A DNA stretch of 64,000 bases from Ochrobactrum sp. RH2CCR150 (GCA_014138095.1 JACGXE010000007.1:1-64000), one strand, 5' to 3'; counted from the stretch's first letter, positions 24,301 through 33,134 are shown. The notes: generated from the letters alone by a model not told the origin. Program-made: numbers and translations.

Positions 24301-27300
24301 AGCTTGCGGCGCTCACCAATAGCAGCAAACCAGTGTGGATCGAGATCAGTCTGAACGAAGGCGAACCCAAGCAGGGACGCTGGGTCGCGCCGCACATCGC
24401 CGATTTGCAAATTCGGCTGGACACACTGAATGACCAGCGTAGCCAGTTGCAAACCGTCGAACGGCTAATCGATGGCAATATAGCCCTTGCCGAACGCAAT
24501 ATGAAGGAACCGGAGCTTCTGGGAACAAGGGGTTCCGATCGTGAATATCTGGATCGCCATGAGCAGGAAACGCTCGACGGTGTTTATCAAAACAAGTTCC
24601 AGGACCTGTTGAATAACGGTTTTGGTGAAGAGTTTTCCGGCTCCGATCTCGACGAATATGTCGGGAATTACGTTGGCGATCGGTCGGATGCGGCCGGGAC
24701 GCGCGCAACGATTGCCGAAGAGATACGCAATGTCGGTGGCGACAATCCAAAAGTCAAAGCAGTGCCGGTCTTCTACGTACCGGAAAACGGCGAAACCAGC
24801 CAAACAACCTTGTTCGCCGTTCAAAACGGCAGCAACACGAAATATGTCGATGCCAACGGCCAAAGCTTCGACAGCCTGAAGGATTTTCAGGACAACAACC
24901 GGATGTTCGCCGACAGCGGCAAGCTAATTATTCCGGAAAATCTGGATATGCAAAAAGGTCAGGACGGCAAGATCGCCCTTGATGTCGTCGATGCGAATAT
25001 CATGTCGACTGGAGACAAGATCTTACAGGGCGTCGATATTGGTGTCGGCATTCTCGGCGCCATTGCGACCGTAGGTTCCTTCATTCCCGGAGTGAATGTA
25101 GTCGCAGCGCCGGTGATGTTGGCGAGTGGCGCGTATCTGGGGACGCGTGCGGGCTTCGATCAAGCCGATTATATCAACCATGGTGGCGAGTGGGGCGACA
25201 AGCAGTCGCTGATGAATCTCGCCAGCATCGGCACCGCCGTCCTGCCCGTTGCTGGCAGTAGCATGCGCACGTTAGGCATGACCCTACGCACGGACATGTC
25301 ACTTGGACGTTCGGCGCAAGCCAACTTCGGCATGATGAACATGCGTAACGCCACGTTATCGTTCCGGGGCAAGACCTGGACCATCAACGCCTCCCCTTAT
25401 GCCACCACCGCCCAGTCCTATATGGGTGGCGCCGCTGGCTTGAATCGGGTTGCATATGCTCTTGATGGAAGTGCGATGGCTCTTGGCGTTCCGATGATCG
25501 CGGTCACAACGCACGATATTATGCGATACGGTGACCAGATGTCCGGGTTCGAACTCGCCAATGCCATCGCCGGGCTGGGAAGTGGCGTCATTGGTACCGG
25601 GTTTGGTGTTCAGGCCATCAGGAACTACCGGCCTGGCAGCTTCAATCACAGCAACGACGGCACGTCAGATGCGGGCTCCGCAAACAATACACCGGTCAAG
25701 CCGGAAACTGCTGTTGTACCCGGTCGCGGCGACAAAAACGCGCCCGAGACGGCCGCTACCGTGACCAACGCCGCGCTACTGCCACAGTCCGCCGGAACAA
25801 CGCCATTCAGGACGCGGCAGACAATCCAGTTGATCGATGAAACCGGACACCCGGTTGAAGCGACAGTTCTTGGGAACACTGGGCGTCCTCTCACGAATGA
25901 CGACATCGGTAATATCTATGTGCCACCCAAAGGTGGCAGGCAGTTACGAGGTGATGAACCACAGTTCGCGAACACTAGCCATATCGTAGTTTGGGATGGC
26001 AATGAGGCCTTCGTTTTGCCATGGGTGCGAGGTGCCGCGCCAAATCACCAATCACTCCCAAACAGCGGACCAAGCCGCGCGCAATTGCGAGCCACCGAGC
26101 CCGGCGAGATCAATATCCAGCAGCTGGAACCCCGGCATGTGCCGTGGTTGAAGCGCGATCAGGTGGCCGGGTTAACATCCAAACAATGGACAGAACTCCA
26201 ACAGGCCGGCCTGCAACCTTATCTGACGCGTGGCCAGTTGCGAGCGGTGCCCGAAACCAGTGTCAGGCACATCGATGCCGGAATATTGACCCAAGGGCAA
26301 GTAGAAGGCCTCAAGGCGAACCAGACGGCGGTGTTTACCATCAAGCAGTGGCAGGCGTTCAACCAGGCGGGATCGCAGGCGCATTTGAACAAGGCGCAGT
26401 TGGGATCAATTCCGGGCAATCGGTTTGGCCTGCTCGACGTTGGGGGGCTCACTGACAGGCAAGTCCCCTGGTTGTCGGCAAAAACCCAACTGCCGAACAT
26501 GACCAACACCCAGTGGAAAGCCTTCAACCGGGCCGGTTTGCCGGAACATTTGACCGAAACCCAATTCCGGGCGGTTCCCGAAAACCGGATCGGGGGTCTG
26601 AACGTTTCAGCCCTGAAACCGAGCCAAATCCCTTGGTTCACCCAAAAGCAATGGGAGGCCTTCAACCGGGCCGGTTTGCAGAAGAACCTCAATGAGGCCC
26701 AGACAGGCGCTATCCCGGTCAACCGTATGAGTTCGCTGAACGTCTCCGGGCTCGAGGCAAAGCATATGGGATGGCTGAGCGGCGATCAGTTGGGCGCTCT
26801 GGGCAAGCGCCATGTGCAGACGCTGTCGGGCGAGCAAATTCGAGCCATCCCGGAAGATTTAGTCGGAGAAATCACGCCGAACTTCAAGAACGAGCAATTC
26901 CACGAGTTGACACTTGCCCAGATGGAGGGCGTCACCAGCGTCCAGAAGACCAACATGGGCGAATACAAGAGCTCGCTGCTTGACGATCTCATCACAGCGC
27001 GCAAATTGACCGGCGACGATATCGCCAGCATGTCGGCGCCAAGTTGGCGCAACTTCACCAAGCCACAGTGGCGCGAGCTGACCGGCGATCAGTTACGGGC
27101 CATCCCGGACAAGCGAATCAAGCTTATCGACCTCAATGCGCTCAGGTCGGAACAGCTGGCCGAGTTTACACCTGCGCAGGCGAGCAAGTTCACCCCATCG
27201 CAAATGAGAAGTCTGAACAAGGAGCAGCTGGCGGCCTTCACCTCGTCACAAAATGCCGCCTTCAGACCAGTGCAGACGGCGCTTATCACTCCTGACCGAC

Positions 27301-28568
27301 AGACCTCGTTCGACGGTTTCAAGCCGGCTTCCATGCTCACTCGGGCGGTGGCGAATATGCGCGGCATAGAGGGCCTCGGCGATTACACCGTAACGGCAGC
27401 TGCCAGCGGAGCGATGACGGCGGTCTGGCCGGTTTTGCCGCCGACAGTTCAAGCCGGAATAGTCATCGGAAGCTATGGCGCGCGCAGTATAACGCAGTTG
27501 GCGGTGATAGCGCCAAAGTCGTGGCGTCCGTGGATGGAAGCCAGCCATCCGATCGGCCGCACGATGCGGGCGGTTACCGCTCTTAGCTACGCGCCAAGCC
27601 AGGCATACGGTTTCTGGGGGATTGGCGGTGCGCCTGTCAGCTCTGGTCCATTCCTGTTCGGTAATGGTCTCTACCAGGCCAAGAACTTTCGCGAAGCGCG
27701 CACCGGAACGTCCGCTTTCCCATGGGCGGATAAGTATGCTCTCGCCGCTTACGGTGTCGGCAGCCCCATAGGTATAGGCGAAGTCATGATGGGGAACTCT
27801 TCCCCCTACAGGCTCCTCGATATTGGTATCAACAGTGGTTTTGCTTTCGGTTCAAGCTGGTTATGGATGAAGCAGAATCCAAAGATAAAATGGGGAACGC
27901 ATACCGACCCGAGCCTGAAAAATGGGTGGGGAGCGGACATGACAACTACCGATCGCTGGATATATGCCATCACATTCGGCGGCGGCCTGGCCGCATTGAG
28001 TGGCAAAGCCATAGCAAAGGCATTGAGCAACGGCTCCCAGGAGCAGGACCCACCTATTCACGGTCCCGACGAACCGGCAACGCCGGAGCAAAAGCCCGAG
28101 AAACCTGAACCGAAACCGGAGCAGCCACCGCAACTGGTGGTCATCGCGCCAGACGGGCTGAATGTCAGGGAAACGCCAGGCATGGACGGAGAGCAACTCG
28201 GTACGCTGCGGCCCGGCTCGCTCATCGACGAGACTGGCGAGCGCAAGAGCGACGACGCAGGCCACGAATGGGTGGAGATAAATGGCTTCGGGACCGATGG
28301 CCAGCAGAAAACCGGTTGGGTAAGCGCCGAGTATATCGACGCCCATCCGGCTGGCGATCAAGACAGCCAGGGTCGTTTTAATCCCGAACTCGACAGCCAG
28401 GGCTATGCCGTGGTCGTCGTGGATGCCAACGACAATATTGTGCTGATTGCCAAAACCAACAATCGAGATGTTGCGGAAACGGTAGCGCTCAATCTCGGCC
28501 ACATCAACGATCCAAGCTTAATCTTCAAGGGTGACCGTATCTACTTGCCGCTGCAAGCGGTGGGATAG
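21327..28568 (+). CDS. Giant 2,413-residue modular protein, candidate T3SS substrate
   Basis: I cannot assign a function. There is no signal peptide. The order is: a Pro-rich tract (about 10-24); two HTH-like helices (about 45-80 and 227-263: GKSIDTIAEERGMTREAVMS, GKTIEEIAQERGLSADQVRA); a Thr/Glu-rich beta region (to about 400); three spaced modules with a W-V-x-P motif (about 506, 758, 1015), two of which begin PPPGT and are plainly duplicated; a hydrophobic stretch (about 1231-1278); a repeat region with FTxxQWxAFNRAGL units (about 1588-1994); a second hydrophobic stretch (about 2019-2065); a Pro/Glu linker; an SH3-like domain (about 2264-2341); and a LysM-like end. GGGAG precedes ATG 21327. 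It shares the T3SS operator, so secretion by the system, or a surface/translocation role, is the main hypothesis. Confidence 0.85.
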   Translation: MRIFDIIRKFPPPPPPPPAPPSPPVQRQPYVTPVSTTHTTETPTEIADEIHADLGQGKSIDTIAEERGMTREAVMSALGGETAPEIVVTESENGDTRVTTITDDQGRSVTENIDYQHGTHYTVTTTADGETETSPIRTESEKKQEIHYDSETGVTTTTETDDLGDGETRTETSYENGTRVETTVNPDGTTQTFVTGPDGERVELDPTQSAPGLPGDNGTAETGNQNVTDTKSAFENGKTIEEIAQERGLSADQVRAELQAAGIDIEETTNGTTTTVTLTDSKTGDETIYTEEVHDNSLPEGVQGPVAPSYTVMTVETRDGETDATTKTVTNSQTNTTTRTETDANGRVTETTTQTSSDGTESTTTKVTANGYTMTTAPDGKITLKNNETGDTIEVEKNSQEAALAQSLVDANPNSKEGEVTTAFAESQLAPKFLEIQEQDATDATEAKNDAIDEHGIVNPSDPNGPKLPGIAAIPTERDGAQDPIGDPPRYGIPPGEQWVPANINGQWTWVHPDVYAAIQNENIALSQVTETNAMIGSDYADLNRYLLDPDYQQAVEAAKNGINEKLEPLGLQWNPNKPDGTLEDAKQLQTDANNAYIKAGEARAAYEEGKALFDEALEKRVNMPYYPGRNDTVVTAADSGYNFQEEVAKGEAAWGEINDLMAQVDVQNKTGDQALADMIALTAGSDTPPPGTLGENQQPVEIKIGDQTIKVTPEVAAAFNNEGGNHDKVGIEALTASDIPMAVPVEIKQADGTVKTEWRWVDPQIALFKTQTDGALQFSEAYSNYYTQKSAAADYQLLENQTIAQQRELAPHQFNPDGFTDAGGKFSGEFESAEVIQKQDGQFVLKITYENKTLEIDVTADPDDTSASDAARNGPLAQQWRELAGNTGSNDTQCFANPNPLVGYEQAKHEIGLLQKGNIETSITDLDKHIQGIETELQEAAGENGAVTTEPPPGTIPDGQQPVTVELDSGQQVKVAPELAQQLEGLSGAEQLAALTNSSKPVWIEISLNEGEPKQGRWVAPHIADLQIRLDTLNDQRSQLQTVERLIDGNIALAERNMKEPELLGTRGSDREYLDRHEQETLDGVYQNKFQDLLNNGFGEEFSGSDLDEYVGNYVGDRSDAAGTRATIAEEIRNVGGDNPKVKAVPVFYVPENGETSQTTLFAVQNGSNTKYVDANGQSFDSLKDFQDNNRMFADSGKLIIPENLDMQKGQDGKIALDVVDANIMSTGDKILQGVDIGVGILGAIATVGSFIPGVNVVAAPVMLASGAYLGTRAGFDQADYINHGGEWGDKQSLMNLASIGTAVLPVAGSSMRTLGMTLRTDMSLGRSAQANFGMMNMRNATLSFRGKTWTINASPYATTAQSYMGGAAGLNRVAYALDGSAMALGVPMIAVTTHDIMRYGDQMSGFELANAIAGLGSGVIGTGFGVQAIRNYRPGSFNHSNDGTSDAGSANNTPVKPETAVVPGRGDKNAPETAATVTNAALLPQSAGTTPFRTRQTIQLIDETGHPVEATVLGNTGRPLTNDDIGNIYVPPKGGRQLRGDEPQFANTSHIVVWDGNEAFVLPWVRGAAPNHQSLPNSGPSRAQLRATEPGEINIQQLEPRHVPWLKRDQVAGLTSKQWTELQQAGLQPYLTRGQLRAVPETSVRHIDAGILTQGQVEGLKANQTAVFTIKQWQAFNQAGSQAHLNKAQLGSIPGNRFGLLDVGGLTDRQVPWLSAKTQLPNMTNTQWKAFNRAGLPEHLTETQFRAVPENRIGGLNVSALKPSQIPWFTQKQWEAFNRAGLQKNLNEAQTGAIPVNRMSSLNVSGLEAKHMGWLSGDQLGALGKRHVQTLSGEQIRAIPEDLVGEITPNFKNEQFHELTLAQMEGVTSVQKTNMGEYKSSLLDDLITARKLTGDDIASMSAPSWRNFTKPQWRELTGDQLRAIPDKRIKLIDLNALRSEQLAEFTPAQASKFTPSQMRSLNKEQLAAFTSSQNAAFRPVQTALITPDRQTSFDGFKPASMLTRAVANMRGIEGLGDYTVTAAASGAMTAVWPVLPPTVQAGIVIGSYGARSITQLAVIAPKSWRPWMEASHPIGRTMRAVTALSYAPSQAYGFWGIGGAPVSSGPFLFGNGLYQAKNFREARTGTSAFPWADKYALAAYGVGSPIGIGEVMMGNSSPYRLLDIGINSGFAFGSSWLWMKQNPKIKWGTHTDPSLKNGWGADMTTTDRWIYAITFGGGLAALSGKAIAKALSNGSQEQDPPIHGPDEPATPEQKPEKPEPKPEQPPQLVVIAPDGLNVRETPGMDGEQLGTLRPGSLIDETGERKSDDAGHEWVEINGFGTDGQQKTGWVSAEYIDAHPAGDQDSQGRFNPELDSQGYAVVVVDANDNIVLIAKTNNRDVAETVALNLGHINDPSLIFKGDRIYLPLQAVG

Positions 28569-28579
28569 AGCCCTTCCAG

Positions 28580-28875
28580 GGGTTCTGTCGCGCGAGCTGA
28601 TACCGGAGCAATGGGAAAGCAATCCTGCATTGCCACAGGCGAAGCGTGAAATCCGTGAACTTGCAAATGAGCTTCAGGCCCGGTTCGGTTCCGTTGAAAA
28701 GGGCACACAGGATAATGACCGCATTCAGCGTCTCGAACAGGTGATAGAGCCCTCGCAGTTAAGCGAGCTGAAGCGTGACATAGAGACGATTAAGGCGGTG
28801 GATCAGAAAGCAACGTTCCATAGTCGAGCCATTTCAATCGGGCATGGTCGCAGTCAGGATTTCGGTATTGGATAG
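28580..28875 (+). pseudogene. Open-frame fragment downstream of the giant gene
   Basis: Directly after the giant gene an open frame encodes a charged helical stretch (SRELIPEQWESNPALPQAKR ... RIQRLEQVIEPSQLSELKRD) with no plausible start codon of its own. It ends at 28875, and a second short frame follows to 29047. This looks like the 3' remnant of a gene whose beginning was lost, perhaps when the giant gene was inserted or extended. I do not recognise the family. Confidence 0.35.
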
Positions 28876-29047
28876 TCTGGCCGGGCAGGCACAAATGAAA
28901 CAGTGGGTCAATCCGCACCACAAATTAATAAGCAGCGTTCCTTGTGAGGGGGAGCTCCTGCCACGTCAAAATGGCAAGAGCGTCGCAGTCCCAACATTTA
29001 TCTCGATGCGGGCCGCCAACGCCATCGACGGCGGTCAGAGTTTTTAG

Positions 29048-30127
29048 CTAAATCCGTTTTCCGGAGTTGCCGTCGAACAAATGCATCCGACTCTGATCAC
29101 CGGCAACGTGCACAATCGCTCCCACTTCCAGTTCACTGTCCCGTGGAAACTCGACCGTTAACATCTTCGGCTGACCTATTTCTAAATAGCCAAACATTTG
29201 ACTACCTAGTCGCTCCACGACCGCCAATTCACCCGTAAACCAAGCTTCATCTGGAAGGCACAGCTTTAAATCTTCCGGACGAAGCCCCAGGGTGACACGG
29301 TCAGGATACGAAAACGTTGTTCCACCTGCACCAAGCATGATGGTTTTTGTATCATATTTGAATACAAAGCCTTCATCACTCTGCTCTCTCAACACACCAT
29401 GAATAGCGTTCATCGTTGGGCTGCCGATAAATTGCGCAACAAAGAGACTGGCGGGGTTACGATAAATATCAAGCGGCTTTCCGATCTGCTCGACATTTCC
29501 GCGGTTCATAACCACAATCCGGTCGGCCAACGTCATCGCCTCGACTTGATCATGCGTCACATAAACTGTCGTTGCCTTGATCCTTCTGTGTAGCTTTGCA
29601 ATTTCCAACCGCATTTCCACACGCAAAGCCGCATCAAGATTCGATAGGGGTTCATCGAACAGAAAAGCATTTGGTTGCCTGACAATAGCACGTCCCATGG
29701 CGACACGCTGGCGCTGACCACCAGACAGTTGTGCTGGACGTCGCGTAAGGAACTCCCCAATTTTCAGGGTTTCCGCCACAGCATTAATACGAGATGACAA
29801 TTCATTGTCGTTAGCGCCGCGCATCTTGAGTCCAAATGCCATGTTCTCTTCGACGCTCATATGGGGATAGAGCGCATAATCCTGGAAAACCATCGCAATG
29901 TTGCGTTCCGCTGGCGAAAGCTCATTAACCACGTCATCGCCGAATTTCAGCTCACCACCCGATATTTCTTCGAGACCGGCGATCATTCTGAGCAAAGTTG
30001 ATTTACCGCATCCGGAGGGGCCGACCAAAACAACAAACTCACCGCTTTCGATCTGAACATCCAGATCCTGAATCACCTTATGAGTTCCGTAGGATTTCTG
30101 AATGCGCTTCAATGCGATGGCAATCAT
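29048..30127 (-). CDS. Sugar ABC transporter ATPase (MalK/UgpC/SmoK type)
   Basis: The cytoplasmic ATPase for a CUT1-type sugar importer. It has Walker A (GPSGCGKST), signature LSGGQRQRVAMGRAI, Walker B FLFDEPLSNLDA and switch His in YVTHDQVEA, then the C-terminal TOBE regulatory domain (about 235-359). At 359 residues it is the usual length. It is divergent from the GntR gene and presumably energises the permease pair at 33196-34946, which has no ATPase of its own beside it. The intergenic region is AT-rich, with TTGACG at 30152-30157 for the opposite strand. Confidence 0.93.
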   Translation of the reverse strand: MIAIALKRIQKSYGTHKVIQDLDVQIESGEFVVLVGPSGCGKSTLLRMIAGLEEISGGELKFGDDVVNELSPAERNIAMVFQDYALYPHMSVEENMAFGLKMRGANDNELSSRINAVAETLKIGEFLTRRPAQLSGGQRQRVAMGRAIVRQPNAFLFDEPLSNLDAALRVEMRLEIAKLHRRIKATTVYVTHDQVEAMTLADRIVVMNRGNVEQIGKPLDIYRNPASLFVAQFIGSPTMNAIHGVLREQSDEGFVFKYDTKTIMLGAGGTTFSYPDRVTLGLRPEDLKLCLPDEAWFTGELAVVERLGSQMFGYLEIGQPKMLTVEFPRDSELEVGAIVHVAGDQSRMHLFDGNSGKRI

Positions 30128-30221
30128 GCTCTCTCCTCCCAGAGTTTCCGCTTGACGTCATTTATTAATATTATTATCAATAATGATAATTGGAAAAAAC
30201 GCAAGAAGGCCGAGTAACAGC

Positions 30222-30902
30222 GTGGCTTATTTTTCAGCGAAACTCGTTCAGAGCCGGCCACCGAAAGCCGCCGTAGTGTTTGAAGCTCTCAAGCAAGATA
30301 TCATGCTTGGGACTTTGCCGGCCGGAGCCAATCTTACCGAATTGGAAATCGCGGCACATTTTCAGTGCAGCCAAGGTCCTGTTCGAGAAGCCCTCCTCCA
30401 GTTGCAGGAAGAAGGTCTCGTTCTGCGGCAAGGGCATCGCGGCACGCAGGTTTCCCTTTGTACACCCGACGAAGCCGTAGAAATGTTCCGGCTGCGAAAT
30501 TCTATAGAATGCAACGGCATTTTGCGCGTCTTGGCACGACAGTCAAAGCAACTGGCCAGCGATCTTCGGATCATGCTGGACGCGATGTTGAAAGCTGCCG
30601 ATGAGGGTGACGAATACCGCCTTGCGGCAATTGACCGTGACTTCCATCGACGCATATTCGAGGAGGCGGACCTTCCGGCTCTCAATCCCATTCTCCACCG
30701 CTGCCTGGTGCACAATCACCGTTTCAAGATTTCCCAGAGCCGAAGTGAGCGCGACCTGCGTGGAACGGCATTGCGTCATTGTTCCATCATAGATGCCATC
30801 GAAGCGGGCGACGCTGCCGCAGCTCAATCGGCCATGGGGCACCACATTGCAACGATTGTCGAATTTGGCCCGGCAGTTTTCCCAGATGAGGCGTGCCCAT
30901 GA
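30222..30902 (+). CDS. GntR-family (FCD domain) transcriptional regulator
   Basis: The N-terminal winged HTH (about 15-75; FEALKQDIMLGTLPAGANLT ... QCSQGPVREALLQLQEEGLV) is followed by an FCD ligand domain with metal-binding His/Asp residues (DRDFHRRIFEEADLPAL). The frame opens at ATG 30183, but a promoter (TTGACG 30152-30157, TATCAA 30175-30180) would start transcription near 30187, so GTG 30222, behind AAGGCCGAG, is preferred. The end overlaps the hydrolase gene (ATGA). It probably represses the sugar cluster on both sides, with a sugar acid or similar effector. Confidence 0.88.
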   Translation: MAYFSAKLVQSRPPKAAVVFEALKQDIMLGTLPAGANLTELEIAAHFQCSQGPVREALLQLQEEGLVLRQGHRGTQVSLCTPDEAVEMFRLRNSIECNGILRVLARQSKQLASDLRIMLDAMLKAADEGDEYRLAAIDRDFHRRIFEEADLPALNPILHRCLVHNHRFKISQSRSERDLRGTALRHCSIIDAIEAGDAAAAQSAMGHHIATIVEFGPAVFPDEACP

Positions 30903-31864
30903 CAGCCCCTACTCTCAATCGTGAACTCCAACCGGAAATGCAGGAACTGCTCGTAAAGCTGGCGGTTGAATTGTCTGCGACTCCAGATCCAATGACGCTG
31001 CCTCCTGCTGAAGGCCGTGCGCAAACAGAAAAGAACAATAAGCGCTGGAACGTCAATCTTCCCAGAATGCAAGATGTGAGGTCGATCAGTGTCGCTGCCG
31101 ACCCGTCTGTTGGCTCGAAGGAGACGCCGCTTCTGGTCTTCGAACCGGAGACCAAGCAGCCCGGGACCATTCTATTTATTCATGGCGGTGGCTTTGCTTT
31201 TTGCAGTCCGAGCACCCACGAACGCTTTGCGCGGGTTCTTGCAGTGAAGACGCGAATGACTGTGGCTTTGCCCGATTACAGGCTGGCTCCTGAGAACCCT
31301 TTCCCTGCCGGTCTTCACGATGTCATCGGTACATTGCGTGCATTGCTCGACGGCCAGATCTACGGATTAAGTGGGCCTATTTACATCGCAGGGGATTCAG
31401 CGGGGGCGAACCTTTCACTTGCGGCGATGCTAAGCGAGGCGGAAAACAACAGGTCGCTTCCTCAAGGTGCTCTGCTTTTCTACGGCAATTATGCCATGGA
31501 TTTCGAAACACCGTCCTATCAGGTTTTCACGAACGGTCCCGGCCTGACAACAGATAAAATGAAGCGTTACTGGGGTTGGTACGCGGCTTCAAATGACATC
31601 GCATCTCATCCACTTGCCTGTCCCTTGCAGGCCGATGACGCAGCGCTTGAACGTCTTCCGCCGCTATATCTTACAGCCGCCGGTATAGATCCCCTCTATT
31701 CCGATACAATCTTGTTGCACGAGCGGCTTCACAAGATCGGTCGTAAAGACGAATTCACAGTTACCCAAGGGGTCGTGCACGGCTTCTTGCAATACACAAA
31801 TGAACTCGCGGCAGCCGAAGAAGCGTTGGAGGACGCGGCTCAGGCATTGAGCCGCATGGCCTGA
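30899..31864 (+). CDS. Alpha/beta hydrolase, HSL (hormone-sensitive lipase) family
   Basis: An esterase-type serine hydrolase. The oxyanion motif HGGGF and nucleophile motif GDSAGA (Ser) are present, with Asp in AAGIDPLYSD and the catalytic His in VVHGFLQY. At 321 residues from ATG 30899 it is normal for the HSL family; a GTG six bases upstream also opens the frame. It overlaps the GntR gene and precedes a sugar-binding protein, so it may cleave an acyl group or lactone from the transported compound. Confidence 0.9.
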   Translation: MTAPTLNRELQPEMQELLVKLAVELSATPDPMTLPPAEGRAQTEKNNKRWNVNLPRMQDVRSISVAADPSVGSKETPLLVFEPETKQPGTILFIHGGGFAFCSPSTHERFARVLAVKTRMTVALPDYRLAPENPFPAGLHDVIGTLRALLDGQIYGLSGPIYIAGDSAGANLSLAAMLSEAENNRSLPQGALLFYGNYAMDFETPSYQVFTNGPGLTTDKMKRYWGWYAASNDIASHPLACPLQADDAALERLPPLYLTAAGIDPLYSDTILLHERLHKIGRKDEFTVTQGVVHGFLQYTNELAAAEEALEDAAQALSRMA

Positions 31865-31900
31865 TCGGGAGAGGCCACAACATTAAATGGGAGGAATAAC

Positions 31901-33088
31901 ATGATGAAATCTCTAATGCTCAGTGCGGCATTAACCGCTGCATTGACTGTATCGGCGCAAGCCGCTGAAACCGTTCGTTTTTGGTATCATTTCGACAATC
32001 CAGAAAATCCGATGTCGCAACTGATCGCCAAGTTCGAAAAAGCCAATCCCGACATCAAAATCGAAGCTGAGAACATTCCCTGGAATAGCTATTACGACAA
32101 TCTCTATACTTCGATTGTCGGCGGAAGTGCACCGGACGCTGCTATGGTCAAGCTGTTCGCACAGCCTCGGCTAACCGAGATGGGCGCGCTCGAACCACTG
32201 GGGGAGCACATCGATGGCTGGGTGGGAAAGAGCGATCTGCTCGACAACCTTCTTGAGCTGAACAAAGCCGCGGATGGCACTCAGTATTACCTGCCTATTC
32301 AGTATGTTGTCCTCTATCTCTACTATCGCGCCGACCTCTTCAAGGAAGCGGGGCTGGAACCGCCCAAAACCTGTGACGATTTCCGCAATGCAGCAATCAA
32401 ACTAACCGACGCTCCCAACCGTTATGGGTTTGGTCTGCGTGGCGGCAAGGGTGGTTGGGACCAATGGGGTGCCTTCGTGTTTTCACAAGGCGCTGAACTG
32501 AAGTCTGGAGGGCTGACCACGCCTTCCGCAATATCCGCCAATCAGTGGATGATTGATCTATTCCAGAAGGATAAGGTCATTCCTCCGTCCGCGCCGAACG
32601 ATGGTTTCCAGGAAATCATTGCTGCTTTCAAGAGCGGTAAAACTGCGATGACCATTCATCACATAGGCTCTTCAAAGGATCTCGTCGCCGCCCTTGGAGA
32701 CAAGGTGTCCGCTGTACCGGTGCCTGAATGCGCAAATAATCGCTGGACTTCCTATGGCGATGAATCTCTCGCCATCTTCTCATCCTCGACGGTGAAGGAC
32801 GCCGCATGGAAATGGATTTCCTTTCTTGCAGAAGGTGAGAACAACGTCTCTTTCAACAGTGCGACCGGCCAGATGACTGTAACAAAAAGCGGTTCCAAAG
32901 ACTGGAAGCTTCATGAGCGTCGGTTCGTCGATGCCACTGTTACTTCGCTGCCCTTCGCTCATGTTTTGCCGCAGAATGAAGGCACATCGGAATTCGTTAA
33001 TACGGCGTGGCAGACCGCAATGCAGCGGGCACTAACTGGCCAAATCACTTCCGAGCAAATGATGCAGGAACTAGACAAGCTTTTCTAG
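31901..33088 (+). CDS. Sugar ABC transporter substrate-binding protein (CUT1)
   Basis: A periplasmic solute receptor of the family SBP_bac_1. A signal peptide is cleaved after VSAQA. The mature protein begins ETVRFWYHFDNPE, with the usual two-lobe pattern (VGGSAPDAAMVKLF ... YLPIQYVVLYLYYRADLFKE). GGGAGG precedes the ATG pair at 31901/31904. It is followed by a strong stem-loop and two permease genes. The substrate cannot be read from sequence; the downstream epimerase and Gfo/Idh/MocA enzyme point to a ketose, inositol-like compound or sugar acid. Confidence 0.92.
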   Translation: MMKSLMLSAALTAALTVSAQAAETVRFWYHFDNPENPMSQLIAKFEKANPDIKIEAENIPWNSYYDNLYTSIVGGSAPDAAMVKLFAQPRLTEMGALEPLGEHIDGWVGKSDLLDNLLELNKAADGTQYYLPIQYVVLYLYYRADLFKEAGLEPPKTCDDFRNAAIKLTDAPNRYGFGLRGGKGGWDQWGAFVFSQGAELKSGGLTTPSAISANQWMIDLFQKDKVIPPSAPNDGFQEIIAAFKSGKTAMTIHHIGSSKDLVAALGDKVSAVPVPECANNRWTSYGDESLAIFSSSTVKDAAWKWISFLAEGENNVSFNSATGQMTVTKSGSKDWKLHERRFVDATVTSLPFAHVLPQNEGTSEFVNTAWQTAMQRALTGQITSEQMMQELDKLF

Positions 33089-33104
33089 AACGAGACTCCG
33101 ACTG

Positions 33105-33134
33105 GTGGCAATGCTCGTTGGGGAGCGTTGCCAC
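33105..33134 (+). terminator. Intercistronic stem-loop after the binding-protein gene
   Basis: GTGGCAATGCTC (33105-33116) pairs with GAGCGTTGCCAC (33123-33134) across a 6-nt loop, giving 12 pairs with a single G-U. There is no strong U-tract, so it more likely protects the upstream mRNA, or dampens permease expression, than ends transcription. Confidence 0.65.

Noticed and set aside
22968..24452. Minus-strand open frame of 494 codons
   Set aside because: It is antisense to the giant gene, whose frame is continuous over 7.2 kb with internal protein repeats; the antisense frame follows from codon bias.
26090..27310. CRISPR-like or DNA-level tandem repeat
   Set aside because: The periodicity is at protein level in the giant gene; units vary in DNA sequence and length.
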